Positions 14,401-27,400 of a stretch of DNA of 64,000 nt are shown here, one piece after another. The stretch covers positions 7,010,001 to 7,074,000 of the forward strand of contig NC_135054.1 of NCBI RefSeq assembly GCF_051014685.1. The letters run 5' to 3'. Positions within the stretch are counted from its first letter, which is position 1, and the number at the start of each line of letters is the position of its first letter. The position numbers and the translations under genes are program-made. The stretch comes from Ptiloglossa arizonensis. Lineage: Eukaryota > Arthropoda > Insecta > Hymenoptera > Colletidae. The notes under the pieces are model-generated. The model ran no database searches. It had not been told where the DNA came from and was given only the letters and a program-made list of their open reading frames with translations.

Positions 14401-16316
14401 CATTTCCAAAATTTATGTAGTTCTTTATTAGAGCTCTTTTGAATTCTAGTTGTTCATCATTTCAACTGTAAAAAATACGATACGAAGGGTTAAAAACGTT
14501 TTACTAAATAAAACAATAAAGTTTGAGAACACTTTCACTTATTTATAAGATTATTTTTATCACTCGAGTCATCTGCTGAATATTTTAGATTGTTATAAAA
14601 TTTCTTTCATCTCTATCGAAATACAAATGCCGAAGTGATATTCTTAACACAAAATCGTTTAAAATATTTCAATATATTTTTATTACCACTAACATTTTTT
14701 ATCTAGCGAAAGCTAACATGTTATACAAACCTTATCATTTTTAAAGATTGTTGGTCCAAATTTTATTTAATTTATATCTGTATTACAACAGAATTTTATT
14801 GCATTGTATTTTGATTCAAAATCAAAATTTCAATTTTTCGAAATCTAAAAGTTCTACTTTTTCGAGTTCGCTATAAATTTAAATCTGTGGAACAGTTTAT
14901 GCTGAATTATATCCCGAGGATCCAGATAAAATCACGCGATGGGAAGAGTGTTGATTAGGTCGATTGAACAAACCATCACGAAACCTTTTCTGAAGGAAAT
15001 TTACTCTCCCTTCAAGCCGATAGGTGATGCCGATTTCACGAAATAACCTTAATCAACTTAGGGGAGCCACCAAATATTACCATTAAGGAAACAGAAAAAA
15101 GTGGTGGACCAAAAAAATATGATAATGAGGACAAGGTTTCATAATGACGATTTTATCCCAAAAGATATTCTTCTTTATTTTTAAGATCCACTTTAAACTC
15201 GTGTTACATGAAACTGTTTCGTAAAAATTCGTGTAGATAACTCGAAAAATGCAATATTTCGTCAGTTACGTGCTACGTTTCAAGAATTTCTGTACAAAAA
15301 CAAATTTCGAGGGAAGATTACCAAAAACGTGATTTTTACAACCAATTAATGTACTGGAAAAATTTCCATTTCGGGCGTGTACGTAATTTGTTGCCAAATT
15401 TTTACACGAGTCTGACGAAGTTCCACCGGTTGAACGATAAGATAATAAGACGAGAAACAGGTATCCCCTAAAAAAATTCATGGCTCTACTTGGGAACGGT
15501 TTGCTCCGCCTGAAATATCCTTGAAATGATCTAAGGAGTGGCTCCTCTATGGAGAAGCAACTACCCCGAAATGGAGACTTTGCGATTTATTTTATCGTTG
15601 GACCCTTTGGAGTATCTCATATATTCTCTATACCCTGCTTTCGGTACCTACGTTTTATACGATAGCATTTTTTCCACGTTGTCTGAAACTCCGAGGCTCG
15701 TACTTTGCAATCATTATATTTTACTTGCTGAAAAGTGCGATGTAAATATGTTTGTCGAAACACGATATGGAAAATTTGTTTACGGTCGCCATTTTTCTTC
15801 GAAATTCATAACTTGATTTACATCCCGCTTGATCGAACAATCGTTGAAATTTCTAAATACCTGTAAAATTTGTATGAAATTATTCTACGATGTGAGACTG
15901 ACTTCTCCAAATATTAAGTAGAATTGTTTCCTATAATTCGATTTCTACAAAAGGTTCATCGAATAGTTTGTAATCTTGTGTTTACTTTACTGCATCCTTT
16001 AATTAATTAAAGCTTCCACGAATTGTTAATCAAGAACACTTGTAATTTATTGCCTCCAGAGGAAGCCTAGACTGCTGATCAATCTAAAAGAAAAGAAAGA
16101 AAAAAATGCGATGTAATCGTGCAAAGTGAACTGTTCACAAAGAAATTAATTGCAATTGTTGCAAGTGATTAGATGTTTAAACAACGTGCAAAGAGTGTTG
16201 CGTAATTTCTTTGCATTTTAACATTGAAAATTAATATTACGTTTTCGTTTATCATGGGTTAACAGTTTTTTTTCCATTTATACTGAAATGTGTGTTTTCA
16301 TTTCTGATTGCAATAG
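8450..16316. other. Non-coding DNA between candidate 5' exons
   Basis: Open frames here (the longest are 107 codons at 10313 and 92 codons at 15538) show no recognisable domain and have AT-rich, chance-like content. I see no repeats beyond short low-complexity runs. Confidence 0.5.
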
Positions 16317-16380
16317 GCAAACATCAGGATAATATAAAGTTACCGAAAATGTATCGAATAAAAAGAAGATTATTGAAAAC
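16317..16380 (+). other. Candidate small exon upstream of trehalase exon a
   Basis: A 64-base segment lies between a plausible acceptor (TTTCATTTCTGATTGCAATAG) and a consensus donor (AAC|GTAAGT). In the frame that leaves two bases, as trehalase exon 21361 requires, it reads KHQDNIKLPK then MYRIKRRLLK. It accepts a phase-1 upstream exon. It also carries an ATG at 16349 that could itself start a leaderless product. It could equally be untranslated or chance. Confidence 0.22.
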
Positions 16381-17192
16381 GTAAGTCTGCAATTGTTTTT
16401 TGATACGACGATGTTAAGATATTTCTAAATACTTATATTCAATGGTATTCGACATAATGAGGGCTAAAATATAGAAATTTAAATACGTGAAAGCATAAGA
16501 AGTAGTAATAGAGAAAGTAAGGTGAAAGGATGGGGTTCAGAGTAACGCCGTGTTGCAACCTAACCCCAGCAATATTACCGTAGATCGATTGAAAAGAGAT
16601 TATAGGTATTTCCAGAGTTAACGTTACTATATTATCTTTATTAACATTTAATTATCGAGTGTCGAAGGTTTTTTGCCTCTCTGAAAATCTCTGCAATTTT
16701 CCTGATATCCGACTCATCTACCGCGATAATCGCTAGTAACATTACTATCGCTATTATTCGGGAACTAGACAATCTCGAACCAATGTACAGACAAATTTCT
16801 TTTCTTATTTTGGTTGCTTCTGTACGTTCTCAAAGAAGCACCCTATACAGTAGTTACGAGTTAAGAATTATTTTCAACGACTTTAACCCTTTCACGCTTT
16901 CGTCTGTCAGAAACAGGGCCAAGGTAACAAGTACCAAACTATTTAGTCTGTCAGAGACACGAGCAAGGCGATACATCTGAATTGTTTAGTGTGCCACAGA
17001 TACAGGATGACTTATTTTAAATGTACCATTTTCTTTCTCCCTTTCACACATTCTTTTTACGTTGTATTTTGTTTCAAGCTCAAACTGAAAACCCAGTCTG
17101 CTTTTGAAATCAGTATGACATCATTTATCAAACTGTTTACAGAAGACGTATTCCTTCTACTGTTGGCGAGATGCTCTCTTTTATATAAAGTA

Positions 17193-17741
17193 TATACAGG
17201 GTGTCCAGTGAGGTATTCAACAAACTTCATCTCCGTGTACAGCGAGTCATTCTAAACAGAAAATGTCGTATATTTTGCCATTTTGGTTAATTACATTGAA
17301 AATAATAATACTTCCGATATTGTCCGATTCATTTTATTACGAATTTAGTCGTTTAAATCAAAGCTGTGTAGCTCAGGCCGGCTGCAGAAGCCAAAGTTGC
17401 ATTCCCACCACTGACGTTGAGTCTACCATGAGCTACAAATGAAGTATAGTCATTTAGAATAAACGCAATAGTCAAACATAGCTACCGAACCGCCAGTTGT
17501 GCAGTTCTGGTCTAGATAATGAATTTTTTACCGAGATAAACATTGTTTATGTTGGTTTCAAGAGCAGAGAGATTGTAGGTATTTCCCTATTGGGAATTAT
17601 TATAAAGGCAGAGCTTGCGCATAGCATTCAATTCACGTTTCAGTCGTTAAATTTATACCGTATACTATCATATGTTGTTTAAAACGATCTACTGAACACA
17701 CGAGCGAAATTTATTACATACCACACCGGATACTCTGTACA
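17193..17741. mobile_element. Non-autonomous DNA element with degenerate terminal inverted repeats
   Basis: The left end reads TATACAGGGTGTCCAGTGAG. The reverse complement of the right end begins TGTACAGAGTATCCGGTGTG. About 27 of 36 terminal positions match. The element is about 549 bp. Only short open frames lie inside and none is recognisable as a transposase. CAGGGTGT-type ends are common among insect cut-and-paste elements, but the family is not assigned. Confidence 0.6.
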
Positions 17742-20700
17742 TGCGAAAAATAAAATTTATTTCACTGAATATTTTATTTCATTTGTATATTATATTGTTA
17801 TTAATACGTGTTATATATTTATCTATAACATATACAAATAAAATAAAACGTTTACTGAAGTAAATTTTAAACATATTTCATATTTTATATTTTCTTTGAC
17901 TTTTCCCTCTTAAAATGTTTTCGTAGTAAAATTCCTACGATACTGAAATTAATGATAAATTTTCCGTAATCGGCACGAAAAATTTGCTCCTGTCTGGTAA
18001 TTGTTCTTGATGTGCTAATAAAGACAAAATTCTTGAAGAAAAGAAAATTTTACTGTCATGCTTGTAGTGTAATAATATGTCCATATTACAAGATTTGCTA
18101 TACGCGGCGTACTCCTTAACGTGAAAAATGAGAAAATAAGTACGTATAAAACATGTTCCCTTTTTACAAAAATATCGAAAATAGTAATGAATTATTTTTC
18201 AAATTGAACATTGGATAACGATCCCTTGAAAATTTTGCTTTTTTATCGATTAAAAATTAAGGATACTTAATAAGTTAAAACATTGAACGAAGTTACGTTC
18301 AACATTTTACCGATGAAAAAGTCATTAATGATACTTCTCGTTAGTTTCTTATCGTAAAATTGTAGCAATTTTTGACAATAATAATACACGTTACATTAGT
18401 ATACGTGTACTTATTTATCAAAATTCTACAATTCTACAAAGTGTTCAATTCTACAAACTATTCGTTAGAAAATTGAAGTTGTCCATAATAGGATTCCATC
18501 AATCAAAAGAGACTCTCGATACCTGCTCCCAAGACATCGGCGATAAAATACATCCGGCTGGAAGAAAAACCATAATAGGGTGACGAAGGTCGACAACCCG
18601 AACAGGATCGTTATTTTTTCGGCTGACCGTGACGAGTATAAAATCTAGGATACGACGCCGTGGTTACGATAACATCGCGCCTCTTTTCATCTTACAGAGG
18701 GAGGAAACGAACACGTTGGAAACACGACGAGACAAAAGGACATCCGAAGCCTGAAAGCGGGAGCACTCGATTCTTGTTCCACTTTTTCAATGGGAAACGA
18801 TACCGCCCGGGGAAATCAACAGATTTTTCGAAATTTCGGGAACAAATTACGTTGCAGGAAAAGGGACGGAAACATATTTGAACGAATAGAGAAAAATACA
18901 GGGTAATGAGAGTGACGCGGATGTTTTACAAGTTATCGAACGACACATTTTTCGTATCGAGATGGAAATTCCTGATACTGCGTTTGATAAACAATGGCCG
19001 CTACGTGCAATAAAATATTCTGTTTAACTTGTGCACGGTATTTACAGAGTAACATTTTCACAGTTTTATTACACGGATGAAATAATTCGTTCGAATCAAG
19101 TCGAAAGGGAGTGATTTCGCACGATGTTTTATATTGACGTGTACAATATTTCATCTCCGAGATTAATTAGCGAAAGAGTAAACAATTTCGTATTGAATGG
19201 GTTGATATGTTCACCTCTACAGTTTCACTGATATTCAATGACCCTTCCCTTTTGTAATTCCGCCCAATTTGATGTCACAAAGTTCGATGTAAGCGGTTAG
19301 GAATTATTGGCGGCTTTAATACGAACGGGTTGTTCTCGAGTCTTCGCTCTTTAAACAGTACGCGATAAAGTGGCTCAGATAAAATGAAAGATCAATAGAT
19401 AACACAAGTATGTTTGAAAACAGAAAGTGGTGAATGTAAGTTTACTTTTGCTACCGTAATGAACGGGAAATCGGTTAACGAAGATCTTTAGAGACATTCT
19501 CACAAATATCGTCTGTTAAATAATTATTCATTCGTACGAAAACAAATGCCTTTAATAACATGGATCGATAATGTGCAATTTGATTCGTGACCACGATTTC
19601 GATGTTTGCTGGTAGAATGTCTTTTTATCTCGTAACGGTGTGTGACAAGGGAAACAAAATTGCAAAAATTCGTTCGTTCAATGATCGAAACGGATGCCAA
19701 CTATTTTTTTTATTAACGAGCCGATATTGGCATCAGTCCCGAATTAGCTTTCAACCGTAATTCGCTTTCGTTTGCTGAGTATGTAGAACAGTAGGCGCCG
19801 TTACGACTCAGTTTTCTTGGTTCCTGTCAAATGTGTGCCAAACCCGCATAGACTATACATTTTCACGGCTTCGTGTTCGTCCCTATACATCTATATACAG
19901 GATACTCTGTCGCGCGAAGGATATTTATCATCGAATTTTTATCTCAATGTACGATCCAGAAAAATATATTTTACCCGATACATCCGACTACGGTCGTCGT
20001 ACGGGTGGTACGAAAATAAAACGATCCTCTGCAAAATTTGTATGTCTTTTTTTTGTTTCAATGGTACACCATCGGAGACAATAGTTAAAATCGATAGCGA
20101 TTATGATCAAGCTTCGACACTGGGTAACGTCTGAATGGTTCCTCGCGAGTTTCATTTATTTTGGACCGTTCTCGAAGACACTTCACCGTTTTGAAAAGCA
20201 CGCTTTTGCAAATAAAAGATCAAGGTACAAAGTGATATTTTTTATTGTAGCGCGTGCAACTTCGTTTCAACGTGGCCCTAATAACTAGAAAAACGGATGA
20301 GAAGCTTTACGAAATTCATCCGACGTAAGTGTAATTATTTTTAACGACAAGGCGTCAAGTTTTCCGAATACTTTTCTTCAAAATTGCAAACATACGTCGA
20401 TGAAATGTTTTTCGTCGATACGTTCAATTCCAAACTATGGAGTTCCTTTTGGAAATTATTTATAACGAGGATGCAATCTACTGTTATTTCTTCGTGTAAA
20501 TGTTTCCATTGCACGAACGATACAACAGAACATTATTACTTTCTTACATTTCCATCTATGTTGAAAACCCTCTTCAGAAGACGTGTTCAAGCAGGACGTT
20601 TGCTTTCTTGCATTTAATGAGAAATGTTCTTAAAGTTGTGCGTTAATCATTTCTCTCTCGAGTTTGAAAATTTATTAATGTTATAATTCGAGCTCCCGGT

Positions 20701-21360
20701 TAAATAAAAAAGATGCTCGTTACGATGTAATTCTTTCAACTTACGAGAATTAATTTTAGTTTCTATCCATATCGATTGAAAGCGAAAGAAAAATTACTAA
20801 CACATCTTTAAGGATATTTCTTTGTCAAACTCAAGGAAGAAAAAATCTTATCTACCGTTTTTTACATTTATAACTTTCTCGATGGCAGTAATTTATTCAG
20901 AGATAAAAAGTGACTAAGAATTATTTATCCTCTGTTATTGTTTATTATTACGTTTCGATTGTATAGATATACAGAATTTCACAACAAAATTTAGGTCGAT
21001 TTAATCATTGATATACAACTTTCCGATTTAACAATAATCGGATCATCCAGTAAACGGCTCAGAAAGTTGTTGAACCGGATTATTGATTTTTACTACTGAC
21101 CCGCGAATGTAATTTTGATGGAGCATTTTAAAAAACGATTCCTCGAAGATTACATTGTTATTAAAGCAGTAGAGTGGAGCACCAGGCATGTCGCAAAAAC
21201 TGACGAACAAAACATAATCACAGAAATACTCATGTGATTAATAGAGGCTAAAGTTTGTTCTTTCTCAAGATCACGATTAATCATTCTCATTTTATTCGTG
21301 CACTGGACAAGATTTATGGTCCAGGAGAATTCTAATGCCTCATTGCGTTTCGACTTTCAG
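17742..21360. other. Non-coding DNA immediately 5' of trehalase exon a
   Basis: Contains the TATA-like motif at 18637 and a short segment CAGGATACTCTGT near 19898. That segment resembles the right terminal repeat of the element at 17193-17741 and may be a solo fragment. No coding exon was recognised, apart from the possible in-frame ATG at 21335. Confidence 0.5.
18637..18643 (+). promoter_or_regulatory. TATAAAA box-like motif in a CpG-containing patch
   Basis: TATAAAA occurs in a stretch of higher GC (about 18520-18880) upstream of the first mapped trehalase exon. No clear initiator lies 25-35 bases downstream, so this is weak evidence for a promoter. Confidence 0.15.
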
Positions 21361-21477
21361 CAAAATCTATTGTACCGGAGAATTGCTGAAGACGATACAG
21401 CTCTCTAAAGTCTTTTCCGATAGCAAGACGTTCGTCGATCTTCATCAATTACAAGATCCTGAAGTGACTCTTGCCAA
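21361..21477 (+). CDS. Treh: Trehalase exon a (residues 1-38 plus split codon)
   Basis: The acceptor is a pyrimidine-rich stretch ending TTTCAG and the donor is AA|GTAAGT. The first base completes a codon from an upstream exon, which must therefore end with two bases of a codon. The exon encodes [16 protein letters not shown] and then DSKTFVDL. This is the conserved trehalase N-terminal block, normally found shortly after the signal peptide. It ends in AA, completed to AAC (Asn) by the next exon. Confidence 0.93.
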
Positions 21478-24400
21478 GTAAGTATCAATCGATTATATCT
21501 TAAACTGCACTCGTAGACGTTTACTTTCTTTTAGATTCGAAATGAAATTAATCGACAAATAAGGGAGTCGATTAGCCACCGTGTAATCCGTTATATATAA
21601 GTAGATTGATTAGCAACAGAACAGACGAGTTATAAGAGCATAGCATGCTTACATTATGGTTCGTATTCGAGCACTCTTCAGAAAATTATTAATAATTGGT
21701 TAGACTAAAAAGTAACGTAGGACAAATTAGTATTTATTGAAAGATAAACAAACTATAATATGTGGAAGTATATACGTATAGATTAATAATATCGAATATT
21801 GTGTGCGAATGAATAATAATAAATCATCTAGTAAATATTTATTGCGTTAATATTATCCAAAAGCATAAAAATCTGAGTTCAATCAATATCCAAGTTAATC
21901 TAAATGTGAAAGTATCGTAAAAACTTCAATTTCCATGAAAATAGTTACTGTAAATAGAAAAAGAAAGAATTTACGAGCAATAATGCCTGGTACTGTTCGA
22001 CATGATTGACACAAGGTAAATGAAAAATTTGTAAATCGGAAACATATTCGTTGATTCTCTATCTCCCTGGTTGATCTTTTCAATTTGTTTAAATGAAAAA
22101 TTTTGTGCATTCCTTTTTAAACAATACACTTTCGTTACACTTCTATTTATTTTATTTCATTTGTGTCGTTTATATATCATTGGGAATATCGATATTTTCG
22201 CAGTATTTAATTAGTGCGATTGGCAATAATATTGTATTTTCAAATTATATCCTAGCTAAATACACGCTAAGTGTTTGACAAATTTTTCACGAATCCTTAT
22301 AAGAAAAATTTTTAACGCAATTTTTAGTTCTTTTCTACATAAAAAATTAACTCCTTGTCTGCTGTACTATGATTATCCGCCCCACTATATATTCTCTAAT
22401 TGTCAATTATCACTTGTTGCTTGTTAAATCATTATGTTTTGTGTAATCTTTTCGGGATGACTGTTTTATATTGGTTGCTTCATTCGCGTAATTTTTTTGT
22501 TCTGTTTTCTGTCTCTTGACAAAGCGTTCAATATCTGTTCGGACAGTTTTACTCCCAGATTTATACCATGTAGTATTGAGAACAATGCGGAATATTTATT
22601 GATTGCATTGATTCAACTTTTCTAATATGGCTGCTAGCTGCTGCTATTCAATAGTTCGATACCATCTGTCCACACAAGCTACGTACAAGGTGTCCTACTA
22701 GGATCACGCCAACTTATGTAATATTATGTAATAGGAAGAAGTATTGTTTGAAAAATGTGTGTATTATTTATACACACAATGTGTATTACCAATAATGCGG
22801 TGATAATAGCTTCTTTGTATGCGACGACGCAGAAAAGATTTTAAGGTCAGCGTTGTTTATTTAAATGAAAAACTAGGTAGTTTTTTTAAGAAAGATACAG
22901 CAATAAATTTTGAGAATATAAGTAATGTTGTATTTTAAATATTGTTGTTTGTGTATATCCAGTTGTGTAGAGGCAAGAAGTAGACTGCCGTTCATAATTT
23001 GCTTAAAATTTTGATGCACGCATATACCTAATTTAAATAAATATACAATAAATAAAATTGAAAGAATAAAGTTAATAATAGCGACCTGCAATCAGTCTAC
23101 ATATGTATATTCACAGTGATAAGGATTCGTCAGGTGCAAAAGAAATTAGAACAATTAAATTTTTATTACGTTTCGACCCAAGTGTGGGTTTGCCTTAGAA
23201 ATTTTAGTTTATTTGCACTACAAAAATTTATACAAGTTAGTAGATTTGAACATTTACTTCTTCTCATAAAACATTAGTAGACCTTAATATTGTGTAAATT
23301 AAGAATTACTTACTTGCAACATAATGGCACAATATTAAATTTCTATAAATTTATTAACAATAATGCAACTCAACCATGTCTAAAAAATATAAGTTTTTAA
23401 AACATCGTAATAATTTTTAATAAATGTATGTTTCACACGGATTAATCCGAAGGCTAAAACATGCACATCACTTTTATTATTTAATGTATGTGCAAAATTT
23501 TGTCAAATTTCTTCGTTTTAAAAAGAGACAATATAATACTACATTAAATATTAATTACATTAAATGGAGAATGCTCGTGCTTCTGTCGACTAAAACCAAT
23601 ACTTTAATTTGCTAATCAATAATTTACTCGTTAACACCATTCTAAATAATTTTTCACCAGGTGTGGTAATAAGTGAGTACGTGTAATCTATTAAACTTAC
23701 CCGCTGGCAAGATCAACAAGCCAAATGGCAGAAACAAACAAAATCGAATTTAAAATTGTTAAAGACAATTCTAAATTTACCTTATGCAATAATGATAAAT
23801 ACAACGATAAAGGGGGTGTTACCAATCAATCGAGTGACGAGCGGGAGAATAACACTAACAAAAAACGTAAAATAATACCATATAACATACCTGGAGACAA
23901 TCTGGATATGTGGCGGAACAAATGGTTAACCGATATACCCATTTCCAATGTATTTAGTGTACTAACGCAGGATACTAATGAAATGACAGAGCTCATAGAT
24001 ATTACTGTACCAAAGGCAGTTACACCTAGACCTTCCCCCATCCATATCGAAGCTCAAATTATTGAACCCTTACGCAAACTTCTTAAAAAAAAACAGCAGA
24101 TAATAACTATACACTAAAACAATTAAAAGATAATCATGTCAAAGTCCGAGTAAATATAACGGAAATATATAGTAGAATTGTGCTAGCCCTGAAAGCGAAG
24201 AACGCAAACTTCTATACATACCAACTGAAAAAAGACAGAAGCTATAAGGCAGTTCTGCGAGATATAGATCCCAAAAGAAATACTAATGACATTATCAGCG
24301 AATTGAAAGATCTCGGACACCAGGCACACTTTAAAAACTACTTAGTAGACAATATTCACTGCAACATATCATTAAAAAGCCTTGATCAAATAGAATCAGC

Positions 24401-27400
24401 TGCGATTAATTTTACTAATCTTATTCAAGAGACAGGATGGATGTCTACCAAACCAGCGAAAAGTAAACGACAATTTAATTCATATCGAGAACACATTATT
24501 CAAAAAATTAAGTTCAAACGTAAAATAAAATACAAGTGGCAAAAGCAAGAAACTTCCTTCAAGAAAAACAGACTAAACGCAATCACCAAAGAAGTGAAAC
24601 GATTAATACTGCAGCATTGCAATGATGAATTTCACTCGTACATCCATGGTCTTTCTCCCAACGAAGACACGAACTATTCGTTATGGGAAGCCACCAAACG
24701 GTTCAAAAGACCTACCACACTGTTCCATGCCATCGAGAAATCTGACTAGTGTTGCGACAACTATAAAAAAAAAGAATAAACAGTCATCCCAGTGACCTAG
24801 CAAAAAACTATATAACACTTATAAAAGGAAAACTGTATAAAAGGTTCTTTTATCCTAACGGCATCAGACTTCAACAGATGTTATCCACAGGGATAACTTC
24901 TACGCGTTAATTAACCAAATGATACTACAATTTACCGAATGTCTTTGCTGGACAAATTGTAAAGACTCTTGGAAGAAAAAAAAAAAGTCATTGTATATTG
25001 GAGGTGTAACCGTTCGTAATAATGAATAAGTAAATACTTTTGTTCTCAATATTCGTTAATCTATACACAGCCAGAACTGCATTGTCGCGTGTGGCTTGCA
25101 ACAGTTAGGAGAGTCGTTTGGAAACATATTCTCGGAAAATAGTTCGGTCACTTTCACCTCGGTCCAGCTTATCCTTCTTCGTTCCACTTTAATCCAGACA
25201 ATACACGTGAGAAGCAAAAGCCACGTGTAACCGCTCGAGATTCTATTCTTTACAGCTATATACATAAGCATATAGAATTTACGAATTTATAAATTTCCTA
25301 TAAATTACGGTAATACATCGTTCAGATCTATTTCCATACGAAAGAGAGATTGGTTTTTATAAATATATCAATATTGATTAGACATTAAAAACCATGTGAG
25401 TAACGATTAAATAACGATTAAACGAATAAATTATTTAAACGTTTTTGGTCTCTGTGAGGCCTCCTTTAGGTAATCTCTACAATTACACACACGTGTGAGA
25501 TTCATTTTTATTATCTTCTAAAGAATGTTTACGAATACCATTATCAGCAATTTAATCCCATTTGGGATTTCGTACTATGTAACAATATCCAATATACTTT
25601 ATATAGTACAGTAATTGTATTTACGCAGTTTTTTCACTGCGAATATTCTAATGACTTGCAGGTTTAATATTGTACAATATTAATTTGCTCCTACGTTATA
25701 CCATCTCAAGTGTTTTTAATTATAGAAATTATCTAAAGAGGGCTCTCATACCGACCGAAAATGTTCGTAAGTACTGTTCAAAAATCTCTTAATAAAATAT
25801 TTCATTCGAAAGATATAATAATTGATAATATACAATAATTTTCGACATTTTCTACTTATCTTCGTTCTAAGGTAATATGCTTATACACGGTTTTTCTTGT
25901 ATATTATTTATGAATTTCTCTGAAAAATTTAACATACTTCGAATTCGATGACTCGCAATGTTTACTCATAATTTGTGTAATCGTTTAAAAATATTCGATC
26001 AAAGAATATTTATAAGAATTCTTTTTGCTAAAAATGAAAAGAACTATATCCTGTTTTATGCTTTTGGAATTTGATTACAAATCGTTCTCAAATAGTTTAA
26101 ATTATTTCTGAAAATAATTCTAAACTCGTAATTCATATAAATATTCCTTTTCCCGTAATTCTCTGGAAAGTTTAATATACTCTCGCATTACTCGTACGCA
26201 ATTTCGGTAGCCATTAAAAATAATCCATCGTTTCGTTATCCCAGAGAATTCGTTTTACACGAAACGAAACATTCATGTTGCACCGTTTGGTGCTTTGAAC
26301 ACCTATTTCATTTGTTCTTAGCTCGGTTCAATTGATTTAATTGTGTTGAATAAACTTGCAACGTCGAGACGTAAAATCTTCCCGATTAAGACCGTTGAAA
26401 TCGCTCCTCCTTTATTATATCATTTTGTTCCAGCGTAACGCAGGAAGTCAAACGGTATTCTCAGCCTCGCGAGCTGAAAACGGCTGCGATTTACGATCAC
26501 GTTGAAACGAAGTCACGGTTTGCCAAGCTCGTTTTTAAACTGACTACAGCGATCGGTTGAAACTCCCTCGCGCTAAATCATTCGGTCCGTTAGGACGTTT
26601 ATAGTTGCCGGTTTACGAGGCCCGGTTACGTTCACTTTCGTCCACCTTCCTCACGATGGATCGAGCTACGGTGCCGAACACACCACGATTCGATCTCGCA
26701 ATAGGTATTGCTCGTAAATATCGAGGGTTATAGCGTCTAATAGAAGTTAAACCCGTATGACAACGAGGGAAGTTGTAACACGTACTCTATCTCGTGGGAG
26801 AAACATCGTCCCGATCGTTCCAAGTTGATTGCGTTGTTTTGCGGGTACCGAGTCGTTTCCGCGGTTACCTCGCGTTGTAATGCCTGCGTTGGTATAAAGT
26901 AACCATTGCTACGTCGAACGTCTCGTTCGGAACATACGACGGTATTCATCGCTTCGAATAAAACGTCGAATTCGGCTTGCGGTTTTACGAGCGTTGCAGA
27001 ACCGATACGTGGGGGACGTAAAATCTTTCGTTCCATTTTAGGGCGTGTTAACAATCGTCGAACTCGATTATAAATGTCGGAGGTAGCTGGGTAATTCCGT
27101 GCCAACTCGGACACTGTTTGGGGCAACATTTCAAATTTCATTGCAATTTGGATATATCGCGGTATTTAGCAATGTTCACGTGTTTTTACTTAGGAACGAG
27201 TGATATACTTTTGAAATTTGAATTCAATATACTTGGAAAAAACAGTTTTATCGAGGTTCCCACCACCGAGGCAAGTTAATTTATTTTCTTCGTCAAGAGT
27301 GTTCCAAAGAATTTTAAACGATTTGAAAAATGTCGATTTTACAACCGTTTGAAAAATAGTGCTGATATTCAGTTCGATAAATTACAATCGTTTGGATTAC

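Larger units (their letters stand above)
23130..24790 (+). mobile_element. Jockey-like LINE relic, internally deleted
   Basis: Inserted in the trehalase intron 21478-28119 in the same orientation. It has an ORF1 start at 23725, a frame change at an A9 run (24085-24093), a PRE_C2HC-like segment, and then the linker that precedes reverse transcriptase in ORF2. CCHC knuckles, endonuclease and reverse transcriptase are absent. The 5' limit is uncertain. A motif GTTTCGACCCAAGTGTGGGT near 23169 may belong to the 5' UTR. Recognisable sequence ends near 24750-24790. Confidence 0.75.

Noticed and set aside
15538..15816. 92-codon + strand frame (MAPLWRSNYPEME...)
   Set aside because: No recognisable domain, no convincing splice context, and AT-rich chance-like composition.
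16783..16980. MYRQISFLILVASV leader-like frame considered as the trehalase signal exon
   Set aside because: The available GT sites give the wrong phase and no Cys-containing junction.
19817..20134. 105-codon + strand frame overlapping an 83-codon frame
   Set aside because: Tyr/Ser-rich, no family resemblance, and two overlapping frames in one region.
20297..20325. ATG plus nine codons followed by a consensus GTAAGT donor, considered as the trehalase first exon
   Set aside because: It leaves one base, whereas exon 21361 needs two, and it has no signal-peptide character.
26656..26704. [16 protein letters not shown] considered as an alternative trehalase first exon
   Set aside because: The possible donor leaves one base, but the exon at 28120 requires two.
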